Positions 54,499 through 62,331 of a stretch of DNA of 64,000 nt are shown here, in pieces. Within the stretch, counting starts at the first letter, position 1. Each line of letters starts with the position of its first letter. The notes beneath the pieces were generated by a model that saw only the letters and a list, made by a program, of their open reading frames with translations, made no database searches and was not told the DNA's origin. The translations under genes and the position numbers were made by a program. This stretch comes from Pelotomaculum schinkii (GTDB taxonomy: Bacteria; Bacillota; Desulfotomaculia; Desulfotomaculales; Pelotomaculaceae): positions 992,001 through 1,056,000 of the forward strand of contig NZ_QFGA01000001.1 of assembly GCF_004369205.1 (NCBI RefSeq). The letters are read 5' to 3'.

Positions 54499-56142
54499 CT
54501 AGCTATTTAACATTCTCTTTGCGGCTTCATCCTGGATTTCCGTAATGAAAGGAATGCCTGTTTCTTTCTCAGTCTCCCTGTTGCCGGACGCCAGATCATA
54601 TCTGGATATTTCCGGGACGGAGAACTTACGCGCTCCAGCAAGAAGCTGCTGCAAGCCGGCAGCCAATTTATCAGCGAGCGTCCAAACAGCAATTGCTCCC
54701 AGCGGAATATCCTTCATTGCGTCAGCGCCCACTTTTTTCTGAACATCATAGTAGCCCGCAAAGATTTCGTCAGCCCTCGTACCAACGTCTGATACAGACT
54801 TCGGCAATTCACTCCAGTTTCCATGCACAGCCGCTTTTCGCTCAGGCTTGAGTATGCCTTCAATATTTGCTCCCAGGAAACCGGGAATCATAGTCGCTCT
54901 GCCGATACAAATCATTTTTGTAAATGGAGCGCCCAGGGCCAAGGCCTTAAAGATCTGATCTTCTCTGGCAATTCCGCCGCCAAAAGCCAGGTCGACAACT
55001 CTTTGACCTTTTTGAGCCAGGATACTTGCATATTCATAGGACTTGGCATGGAGCAGCAGCGAAGGTACGCCCCAGCTCTCCATCATATTCCACGGGCTCA
55101 TTCCGGTACCACCACCGGAGCCGTCAATTGTCAAAAGGTCCAATTTGGCGTCCGTGGCAAATTTGATTGCCATTGCCAGCGCTTCCATACCATAGGAACC
55201 GGTCTTCAAGGTAATTCTTTTATACCCTTTGCTCCTTAAATCAGCAATTGCCGTCATGAAAGAATCTCTGACCTGATCATAATTTGCAAGATCCGTATAG
55301 CCCAGGCGGCTATGACGGGCGAAAGAACGGATGGCGCCGGATTTAAAAGCTTGCTGCACTTCAGACAGGGTCGGATCCGGATCTACGATATAACCTCTGT
55401 TTTTCAAAAAAATAGCGTAATCAAGATCTCTTACCTGGATTTCGCCGCCAATATCTTTAGCGCCTTGCCCCCACTTCAGTTCGATGATCACCTTGTCACC
55501 GTATTTTTCGAGGACATAATCAGCAACGCCGTTGCGGGTATCCTCAACGTTCATCTGAACAATGATGGCTCCGTAACCATCATGATAACGAAGATAGGTT
55601 TCGATTCTGCGGTCGAGTTCAGGCGATTTCAGAATCTTACCGTTTTCGATAACCGACTCCTTGTCAACCCCTACGACGTTTTCACCGATGACAATCGGAT
55701 AACCGACGAGAGCTGCGCCGACCGCAAAAGACTCCCAGTACTTTGCGGCAACGAAGGTGGAGCCCAATGCGCCGGACAGGATGGGGATCCTGGATTTTGT
55801 CTTAATCTCATTTCCAAACTCTGTTTCAATTTTAACATTGGGGAAGATACAATCATCCGCATCGCTGGAAAGACCTTGCGGGAGACCATAGGCGCCATAG
55901 TTATAACCTTGAATGCGAAGGGAATTATAGGAAACTCCCACGTGAGTGATATTGTCACTTCCCGCAGTGACGGCTCCGAAATTTCGGGGATAAAGCATTT
56001 TACGTCCTTGCATACAGGACATGAAGGTTTCACATTTCCCCTGGCAATCTGCCCGGCATAATGTACACAACCCGGATTCGGCCGGGTTGCCGCGATTCAC
56101 CGTACCCAAAACATCATTAGACCTCTGCTGACCGATACTCAT
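54499..56142 (-). CDS. FMN-binding glutamate-synthase-like protein
   Basis: A 547-residue protein equal to the central synthase (FMN) domain of GltB without amidotransferase or C-terminal domains. The barrel segments YGAIIVQMNVEDTRNG, LKWGQGAKDIGGEIQV, LTIDGSGGGTGMSPWN and LAFGGGIAREDQIFKALALG are present. A Cys-rich start (LCTLCRADCQGKCETFMSC) may hold an Fe-S cluster. Relatives in archaea and anaerobes may use ammonia or a separate glutaminase; the reaction here is unproven. ATG at 56142 follows GAAGGG. No ANTAR leader is seen before it, but it follows glnA3 and may be co-transcribed. Confidence 0.85.
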   Translation of the reverse strand: MSIGQQRSNDVLGTVNRGNPAESGLCTLCRADCQGKCETFMSCMQGRKMLYPRNFGAVTAGSDNITHVGVSYNSLRIQGYNYGAYGLPQGLSSDADDCIFPNVKIETEFGNEIKTKSRIPILSGALGSTFVAAKYWESFAVGAALVGYPIVIGENVVGVDKESVIENGKILKSPELDRRIETYLRYHDGYGAIIVQMNVEDTRNGVADYVLEKYGDKVIIELKWGQGAKDIGGEIQVRDLDYAIFLKNRGYIVDPDPTLSEVQQAFKSGAIRSFARHSRLGYTDLANYDQVRDSFMTAIADLRSKGYKRITLKTGSYGMEALAMAIKFATDAKLDLLTIDGSGGGTGMSPWNMMESWGVPSLLLHAKSYEYASILAQKGQRVVDLAFGGGIAREDQIFKALALGAPFTKMICIGRATMIPGFLGANIEGILKPERKAAVHGNWSELPKSVSDVGTRADEIFAGYYDVQKKVGADAMKDIPLGAIAVWTLADKLAAGLQQLLAGARKFSVPEISRYDLASGNRETEKETGIPFITEIQDEAAKRMLNS

Positions 56143-56318
56143 AAATAAACACACCCTTCTTAGAATATATTATTGCTTCATTTAATTAGCTTTGTTATAC
56201 ATACCGCTTAAATCATCTGCTCCCAATCAAATCCCTACTCCAGGGCTTCTCAATAATTTCCGGCTCCTCACCTCTTTAGTCAGTTAATATCCTATTTAAA
56301 TTTGATGAAACGCTAATC

Positions 56319-57647
56319 TCAATAGTTAGCTAAATACTGCTCTACTTCCCACGGGTGCACTTCAGACTGGAACCGGTCCCATTCGCTGCCTTTCACCTCC
56401 AAGAAACGCCGTAAAATATGTTCACCCAATGCCTCATGAATGATTTTATCCGCAGCCAAAGCTCGCAACGCATCTCCCAAGCTGCGCGGCAGCCAATCTT
56501 CCTTGGCGATTTCAACAAACCCGTTGGGATCAGGGCTATCTTCCGGCAAAAATGGAACAGGCGCTATTTTATCTGTAATACCATGCAATCCTGCCTGCAA
56601 AACAGCAGCAAGGGCCAGGTATGGATTGCAGGTTGGATCAGGGCTGCGTAAGATAATCCTGGTATCATCACCACGCTGGACCGGTACACGGATCATGGTA
56701 TTGCGGTTGCGTTCCGACCAGGCCACCCGGGCCGGGTAAAGCCGGTTCGGCAAGATGCGCTTATAAGAGTTCACCAAGGGATTGGCCAGGGCGGTAATCG
56801 AACGGGCATGCTGCAAGATACCTCCAATAAAGTGCTGCGCGTTTTTACTTAAGCCCAAATCACCGGTTGGATCATCAAAAATATTTTCGCCGTCACACCA
56901 GAGGGAAAGATGCAGATGCATTCCCGAACCGTTCACCTGACGCATTGGTTTCGGCATAAAAGAGGCATGCAGACCGTGCCGCTGGGCTATGTTGCGGACT
57001 ACAAACTTGAAGGTAGCTATTTTATCGGCAATGGCAGGGGCCACATCTTCTTTAATAAAGATCTCATGTTGGCCGGGAGCGTTTTCGTGGTGGGAAGAGG
57101 ATATTTCAAAACCCATTTCTTCCAGTGTCAGCACCATATCCCGCCTGGCATTTTCCCCCAGATCCACCGGAGACAGGTCGCAGAACCCAGCCTGGTCATG
57201 GGTAGCGGTCGTGGGCTTGCCCTGACTGTCAGTGTGAAACAGGAAAAACTCTATTTGTGCGCCCACTCGGAACTGAAATCCTGATTCAGATGCTTTTTGC
57301 AGTACCTTTTTCAATGCAGATCGCGAACAGGCCGGGTATGCTCCGCCTCCGGGGGATGTGGCATCGCATATCAGCCGGGCTACCGCTCCATCCCGGGGAC
57401 GCCAGGGAAATACTTCAAAGGTGGTTGGGTCGGGATACAGGTAAATATCGTTCTCCCTGTTGCGTACAAAGCCCTCGACTGCAGAACTGTCAAACATGAC
57501 CTGCCCATTCAGCGCTCTATCCAACTCTTCAACCGTGACAGCGATGTTTTTGAAAACACCGAATACATCGGTAAACTGCAGGCGAATAAATTTTACATTA
57601 TACTCCCTGGCTTTTTCCAAAACCCCTTCTTTACCCAATATGTCCAG
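56319..57647 (-). CDS. Glutamine-synthetase-like protein (paralogue 3, altered active site)
   Basis: About 442 residues with the full GSI fold but changes at key sites. The metal-binding E-x-E reads GAQIEFFLF (first Glu to Gln); the flap Glu in [11 protein letters not shown] is lost (NRLYPARVAWS); the Glu of RIELRSPD is Ile (RIILRSPD). GQHEI and GSGMHLHLS are kept. It probably does not make glutamine; it may glutamylate another amine, as related GS-like enzymes do, or act as a regulator. The start is uncertain: CTG at 57647 lies eight bases after GGGGGG, upstream ATGs lie in the terminator. Confidence 0.85.
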   Translation of the reverse strand: MDILGKEGVLEKAREYNVKFIRLQFTDVFGVFKNIAVTVEELDRALNGQVMFDSSAVEGFVRNRENDIYLYPDPTTFEVFPWRPRDGAVARLICDATSPGGGAYPACSRSALKKVLQKASESGFQFRVGAQIEFFLFHTDSQGKPTTATHDQAGFCDLSPVDLGENARRDMVLTLEEMGFEISSSHHENAPGQHEIFIKEDVAPAIADKIATFKFVVRNIAQRHGLHASFMPKPMRQVNGSGMHLHLSLWCDGENIFDDPTGDLGLSKNAQHFIGGILQHARSITALANPLVNSYKRILPNRLYPARVAWSERNRNTMIRVPVQRGDDTRIILRSPDPTCNPYLALAAVLQAGLHGITDKIAPVPFLPEDSPDPNGFVEIAKEDWLPRSLGDALRALAADKIIHEALGEHILRRFLEVKGSEWDRFQSEVHPWEVEQYLANY

Positions 57648-57670
57648 GATGCATCCCCCCAAAGAAAAAT

Positions 57671-57726
57671 AAAAAACGCCCCAAAAGACCATATTGGAAA
57701 CTGGTCTTTTAAGGACGTCTTTGCCC
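57671..57726 (-). promoter_or_regulatory. ANTAR-type leader of glnA3 (partial)
   Basis: Minus strand: P2 GGGC-[AAAGAC]-GTCC (57713-57726; A1 and G4) overlaps a terminator made of AAAAGACC/GGTCTTTT and outer ACG/CGT with TTTTTT. A clear P1 was not found. GGCCTCATTGC, identical to the core of the glnA1 P2, recurs further upstream at 57777-57787. Confidence 0.6.
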
Positions 57727-57823
57727 TCAAAATCCTTATTGCTCATTAGTATAGCATAATAGATCTGAAAATCAATGGCCTCATTGCAAGAATATTGTAT
57801 ACAATTATTGCATAGGCTTAAAT

Positions 57824-58399
57824 CTATTTTTTTAAAGATATGATAATCCGGCGGGCAATCCTTGCTATCGGCACACAGTTATCCATGCTTTTTCTTTGCA
57901 TATATTTGTAGGCTTCCCTTTCAGACATGTTTTTGGCTTCCATCAAAAGGCCTTTCGCCCTTTCAACCAGCTTTCTTTCCTCCAGCGTTTGCCTGAGCCT
58001 TTTGTTTTCCTCTTCCAGCTTAATAATCTTTTTATAGCTGGCTATGGCTATTTCTATAGCCATAAACAGTTGTTTTTCTTCAACGGGTTTAATCAGGTAA
58101 CCAAAAATCCAGGTGGTGGCCGCTTCCGACACCAGCTCCTGCTCATGAGCCTCGGTTAGTAAAATCACCGGCGCGGCCCGGTGTTCCTCAATAATCCGGG
58201 CGATTTCCAAACCTTCCGCGCCGGGCAGCCTGGCATCCATGATGACAACATCCGGTTCGTTCTGAAAAATCACTTTAAGGGCGCTTCTCCCATCTTCAAC
58301 AAGACCTACCACCATGTAGCCGGCATGAGTAAGAATTTCCTTGAATTTTTGTCGATTTTCGGGATCGCCGTCAGCGATAACTACCCGGGTTCCAAACAT
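57824..58399 (-). CDS. ANTAR-domain response regulator 2
   Basis: A 191-residue regulator, the same length as regulator 1. The receiver is complete (VVIADGDPEN, DVVIMDARLPG with the normal Asp, LIKPVEEKQ). The ANTAR domain is RAKGLLMEAKNMSEREAYK and VPIARIARRIIIS. When phosphorylated it should bind the P1/P2 hairpins and prevent termination at the nitrogen genes. ATG at 58399 (AAGGTG upstream) is chosen to match regulator 1; ATG at 58462 would add 21 residues. It lies just upstream of glnA3. Confidence 0.9.
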   Translation of the reverse strand: MFGTRVVIADGDPENRQKFKEILTHAGYMVVGLVEDGRSALKVIFQNEPDVVIMDARLPGAEGLEIARIIEEHRAAPVILLTEAHEQELVSEAATTWIFGYLIKPVEEKQLFMAIEIAIASYKKIIKLEEENKRLRQTLEERKLVERAKGLLMEAKNMSEREAYKYMQRKSMDNCVPIARIARRIIISLKK

Positions 58400-58731
58400 A
58401 TGGCGCACCTTTCCAAGAAAAATTCCCAACATAATACCGGTGAAATCTTCTCTTGCTTCCATGCTACGGACCACTCCTGCTCGGTCCGTATGTAGGAGTA
58501 TTTTAACATGATCACTTCAAAAATGATAGAAGCCGCTTAAAGTGTCGGACATCGCCCGGTATAATCAAGCATAATGCTGGCCGGGTATTATCCACAATAG
58601 CATTATATGGTGTTTTGAGTCCTGCTTTTTTTATCTCATTAATCTCAAAAGTTTAACATATTGTAATTAGACGGGTTATTTTTATAGACCTTAAAAACCA
58701 AATATCTCAAAAACAAGGGGGTTTTTGAAAA
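58400..58731. other. Divergent promoter region with a stem-loop
   Basis: TACGGACC (58465-58472) and GGTCCGTA (58483-58490) form a perfect 8-bp stem; its loop contains AGGAG on the minus strand, so it could control translation of an upstream start of regulator 2. No other gene is seen. Confidence 0.4.
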
Positions 58732-59853
58732 ATGAAGGGGCAACTGGTGAAAGTTTTTCCGGGTGGCAATACGGCCTTTGGTTTTCATTCATTTTACGAC
58801 AATATTATTAAAACAGACGCAAACCGAATCTATATTTTAAAGGGAGGTCCCGGCGTAGGCAAATCAACCTTCATGCGTAAAATCGGCGAAACCGTACTGG
58901 ATATGGGTTACGATATTGAATTCCATTGCTGCTCTTCGGATAACGGTTCGTTAGACGGCTTGGTTATTCCCGCAATCCAGGTAGCCCTTCTGGACGGTAC
59001 CAGTCCACATATTGTTGACCCGAAGAACCCGGGAGCGGTCGATGAAATAATAAATTTGGGAGAATACTGGAACGAGAAAGGAATCCGTGAAAACAGGGAG
59101 CAAATACTAGCCGTTAACAAGGAAGTCGGCCGTCTGTTTAAACATGCTTACACCTACCTTGCCGGCGCTAAAACCTTTCTGGATGAGGTTGAATCCTTCT
59201 ACCTTGAAAGCGGCGCTTTCAATGCAGGCGCTTTCGATAAACTGGTCCTGGACCTGACCCTCGAAATTTTCGAAGGCAAACCCAGGTTAACCGACAATCC
59301 CAAAGCCCGCCACCTTTTCGCAACCGCCAATACCCCGGACGGTCCGGTCAGCCATCTGGAAACTGTTGTAGGACGCCTGAACAAACGTTATATCATTAAC
59401 GGTGATGATGGAACAGGGAAAACCGTCCTGGTTCAACGTATAATGGATACAGCTTTAACCAGGGGCTACAATGTAACCGCCTTCCATTGTGCACTAAACC
59501 CCAACAAAATTGAGCATTTGGTTATTCACGACCTGAGCCTGGCCGTTATCAATAGCGTCGAACCGCATTTTTACCAGCCTAAAGACGGTGACACAGTTAT
59601 CAATACCATGACCTGCGTGGCGCCTGTAACGAATGAAGACTATTTAGCCGAGAGGGATACGGCGCGGGGGCTGTACCGGCAGTGCATGGAACAGGCTGTG
59701 TCGTTTATCAGCCGGGCGAAAAAGAAGCATGACGAGATGGAGAAGTACTATGTTCCTTATATGAACTTTGACGGTGTCAATGCCATGAGAGAAAAGACCC
59801 TGCAGCGTATTCTGGAACTGCTTGAGGGCAGCGCCGGCACGGCCCGCGATTGA
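58732..59853 (+). CDS. Tandem P-loop ATPase (PRK06851-like)
   Basis: A 373-residue cytosolic protein with two P-loop domains: ILKGGPGVGKSTFMRKIG near residue 35 and IINGDDGTGKTVLVQRIM near residue 220. Each is followed by the same FHC segment (EFHCCSSDNGSLDGLVIP and AFHCALNPNKIEHLVIH), so the halves look duplicated. The family is common in Clostridia but has no set role. Placed amid nitrogen genes, next to but divergent from an ANTAR regulator. ATG follows AAGGGGG. Confidence 0.8.
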   Translation: MKGQLVKVFPGGNTAFGFHSFYDNIIKTDANRIYILKGGPGVGKSTFMRKIGETVLDMGYDIEFHCCSSDNGSLDGLVIPAIQVALLDGTSPHIVDPKNPGAVDEIINLGEYWNEKGIRENREQILAVNKEVGRLFKHAYTYLAGAKTFLDEVESFYLESGAFNAGAFDKLVLDLTLEIFEGKPRLTDNPKARHLFATANTPDGPVSHLETVVGRLNKRYIINGDDGTGKTVLVQRIMDTALTRGYNVTAFHCALNPNKIEHLVIHDLSLAVINSVEPHFYQPKDGDTVINTMTCVAPVTNEDYLAERDTARGLYRQCMEQAVSFISRAKKKHDEMEKYYVPYMNFDGVNAMREKTLQRILELLEGSAGTARD

Positions 59854-60187
59854 AACCAGAATCAAGCCTATCGCCGTAACAAAAACATAATTGCCTTTGA
59901 AGAAGCCTCCGGGTGTAACTAACTACTCACGGGCGGCTTCTTATTGTTTGGCAGATAAAAACATATTGACCGGTAAAACCCGGAACAAAACCATGAAATC
60001 TTAACATAAAACAGATTATTCGGAATTCGGCCCTATTTTCTAATATTTACATTTACACAGAAAAAGGGAGGAAATCAAGATAATTGCTAGAACCTTTTAC
60101 GGTGTAATTTTTATAACCGGACGGGGAATTGAAATGAGAAAGTTTTCCCCCGGAAGGATGACTTATATTCCTTAAGGAGTTAAGCCC
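59854..60187. other. Terminator and promoter region
   Basis: Holds the terminator at 59899-59946 and the ribosome site of the kinase gene. Nothing else was found. Confidence 0.5.
59899..59946 (+). terminator. Terminator after the tandem P-loop ATPase gene
   Basis: GAAGCC-T-CC...GTG pairs with CAC...GG-C-GGCTTC; TTATTGTTT follows. Confidence 0.7.
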
Positions 60188-61438
60188 ATGAGCGCAAAGA
60201 ACCGCCTGAAAATTGATTATCTGTTTGATATATCAATTAAAATTCTATATTTTTCCGGCAGGTTATTAAAAGAGCATTGCAATTTGGACTGGGTTCCGGG
60301 CTGGCTCGTCAGCACCCTGGGTATTAACGGGTGCGCTGTCGGCATTAATATGACCAAGCGGTGTATTGTCTATTTTAATGCCCAAAAAAGCACTGCGGAC
60401 TATACGGAAGTAGATCTGGACGTCCTGCAGTGTTTTCAACAGAATGCTTGTGCCAATAGGAACATTCCCTGCCCTATTTTAGACTGTCCGGTAAGACAAA
60501 AGGTTATAGAAAGGTGCGGTCAACCGGATTACGAGGTAACCTGTTTCCCCATGGCCTGCAGGAACGGCTTTTTAATGTCTTGCGGAGAAGGCCTGCTGTT
60601 GAATTCTTTCCCCGTTACGGAACTCTTAAGAGCGGTAACGCACGTGATCGAATGCAGCCTGGATACCATTAAAGGCACGGGGAAAGACCCCACCTGCTTC
60701 CTTCCATCCGAAGATATGGCGCAGATGTGGTCGGAAATGCTGGCAGGCTTGTCCCATGATTTGAGGACCCCTCTGGCCTGTATCAAGGGATACGTCACCA
60801 CCTTGCTGCGGGATGACGTGGCCTGGGATCCGCAAACCCAAAAAGAATTCTTAAACATTATTGTAGAAGAAACAGATTATATTGAAAGCCTGATCAACAA
60901 TTTGCTGGATTCTTCCACCTTGAGCTGGAAAGGTGAAATCGAGCTCAAAAAAGAACCCATATCGCTCCTTCAGATAGCCCAAAAAGTCCTCCGGGACCAG
61001 TCGTACCGCAAAAAGAACCATGAGTTTATTGTAATGTTTCCGGAAGATTTTCCAATTGTGAAAGCAGACCTGACCAGGATTGAGCAGGTGCTTCGAAACC
61101 TTGTAGACAACGCGGTAAAGTATTCAAACGAAAACACCCAAATCGTTATCAAAGGCGAACTGGCCCCTGAGGAAGTAATTGTTTCGGTAGCTGATCAGGG
61201 CATCGGTATTGGTGACGAGCATTTAAACCAGTTGTTCGAAAAATTTTTCCGGGTAAACAGCAACCTGCAGGAGCATCAAAAGGGAATGGGGCTGGGATTA
61301 CCTCTGGCCCGTCAAATCATAATCAATCACGGTGGCCGGATCTGGGCCAAAAGCAAGTTAAACCAGGGAACGACCCTTTTCTTCTCGCTGCCTACCGGAT
61401 CCGCAAACAGTGAATTGCCATCCACGAGAGGCAACTAG
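60188..61438 (+). CDS. Cys-rich sensor histidine kinase
   Basis: A 416-residue cytosolic kinase without a clear membrane span. Residues about 75-150 contain eight Cys, including CFQQNAC, CPILDCPVRQK, ERCGQP and CFPMACRNGFLMSCG, suggesting an Fe-S cluster or redox/metal sensor. The kinase core has the H-box LSHDLRTPLACIKGY, N-box LRNLVDNAVKYS, G1 VADQGIGIG and G2 GMGLGLPLAR. It is followed 11 bases later by its OmpR-type partner. ATG at 60188 follows AAGGAG. Signal unknown; redox or nitrogen state is a fair guess. Confidence 0.88.
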   Translation: MSAKNRLKIDYLFDISIKILYFSGRLLKEHCNLDWVPGWLVSTLGINGCAVGINMTKRCIVYFNAQKSTADYTEVDLDVLQCFQQNACANRNIPCPILDCPVRQKVIERCGQPDYEVTCFPMACRNGFLMSCGEGLLLNSFPVTELLRAVTHVIECSLDTIKGTGKDPTCFLPSEDMAQMWSEMLAGLSHDLRTPLACIKGYVTTLLRDDVAWDPQTQKEFLNIIVEETDYIESLINNLLDSSTLSWKGEIELKKEPISLLQIAQKVLRDQSYRKKNHEFIVMFPEDFPIVKADLTRIEQVLRNLVDNAVKYSNENTQIVIKGELAPEEVIVSVADQGIGIGDEHLNQLFEKFFRVNSNLQEHQKGMGLGLPLARQIIINHGGRIWAKSKLNQGTTLFFSLPTGSANSELPSTRGN

Positions 61439-61449
61439 AGGTGCTTGAT

Positions 61450-62148
61450 ATGAGGCGTAAAACGATCTTAATAGTGGATGACGAACCTCGCCTGGTAAGA
61501 CTGGTTAAAGTTAACTTATTGGCCAGCGGTTACGAGGTGGCGACAGCCGCTGATGGAAAAACTGCAATAAATTTATTAGAATCCTCCAACTATGATTTAC
61601 TGATCCTCGATATTATGCTTCCCGGCCCTTTCAACGGCTTTGAAGCATGTAAAAGGATCCGTGAATTCTCCGATATCCCCATTATCATGTTAACGGGACG
61701 GACTCGTGAGCAGGACCGGATACGTGGTTTTGACGCGGGCGCCGACGATTATTTAACCAAGCCTTTTAGCGTTGAGGAATTACTGCGTCGCGTAAAAGCA
61801 GTCTTACGGAGAACACAGCCATCAGAGGATTATCTAAATTGCCCTGCTTATTCATTTGGCGACCTGGTAATTAATTTTGCCCAAAAGCGGGTCTATCTCA
61901 GGGGGAGAGAAGTGAGGTTAACCGCTACAGAATATCAGATCCTTTACCAGCTGGGCAGTCATGCTGGAAAAGTAATTACGCATGAGGATCTGCTGACCCG
62001 GGTGTGGGGATCAGAATACCGTAATGAGCTGCACTACCTGAGAAATTATATCAGCAGTTTACGAAAAAAAATTGAGGATGACCCGGGCAATCCGAAATAT
62101 ATTCTTGGTAAACACGGAATAGGCTACCAGCTGGCAACTGAATTATAA
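61450..62148 (+). CDS. OmpR/PhoB-family response regulator
   Basis: A 232-residue regulator: receiver (ILIVDDEPRLVRLV, Asp in LLILDIMLPG, Thr in IIMLTGRTRE, Lys in YLTKPFSVEE) and a winged-helix DNA-binding domain (LTATEYQILYQLGSHAGKV, LHYLRNYISSLRKKIEDD). ATG at 61450 follows GAGGTG. The kinase gene lies just upstream, so they are a two-component pair, with targets possibly in this island. Confidence 0.93.
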   Translation: MRRKTILIVDDEPRLVRLVKVNLLASGYEVATAADGKTAINLLESSNYDLLILDIMLPGPFNGFEACKRIREFSDIPIIMLTGRTREQDRIRGFDAGADDYLTKPFSVEELLRRVKAVLRRTQPSEDYLNCPAYSFGDLVINFAQKRVYLRGREVRLTATEYQILYQLGSHAGKVITHEDLLTRVWGSEYRNELHYLRNYISSLRKKIEDDPGNPKYILGKHGIGYQLATEL

Positions 62149-62164
62149 AATAATAGTCCTTTTG

Positions 62165-62198
62165 ATACTCTGCCAAGCAAGGCAGAGTATTTTTTTTT
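62165..62198 (+). terminator. Strong terminator of the two-component operon
   Basis: ATACTCTGCC and GGCAGAGTAT form a perfect 10-bp stem followed by eight T residues. Confidence 0.95.
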
Positions 62199-62331
62199 AT
62201 GAAATTCTTATATTTATAGCACTCTTTATTATGATTTATTTATGGAATATCAACTAGATTATAGTTGTTAGTTAATCATCAGCGCGTTTGTAACAATAAT
62301 TACGAATGCCCTGAGTCATTTGGAGGCGCCA

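Noticed and set aside
62165-62190. Hairpin before glnA4 as an ANTAR P2 element
   Set aside because: Its six-base loop AAGCAA has C, not G, at position 4 and it is a plain terminator of the two-component operon.
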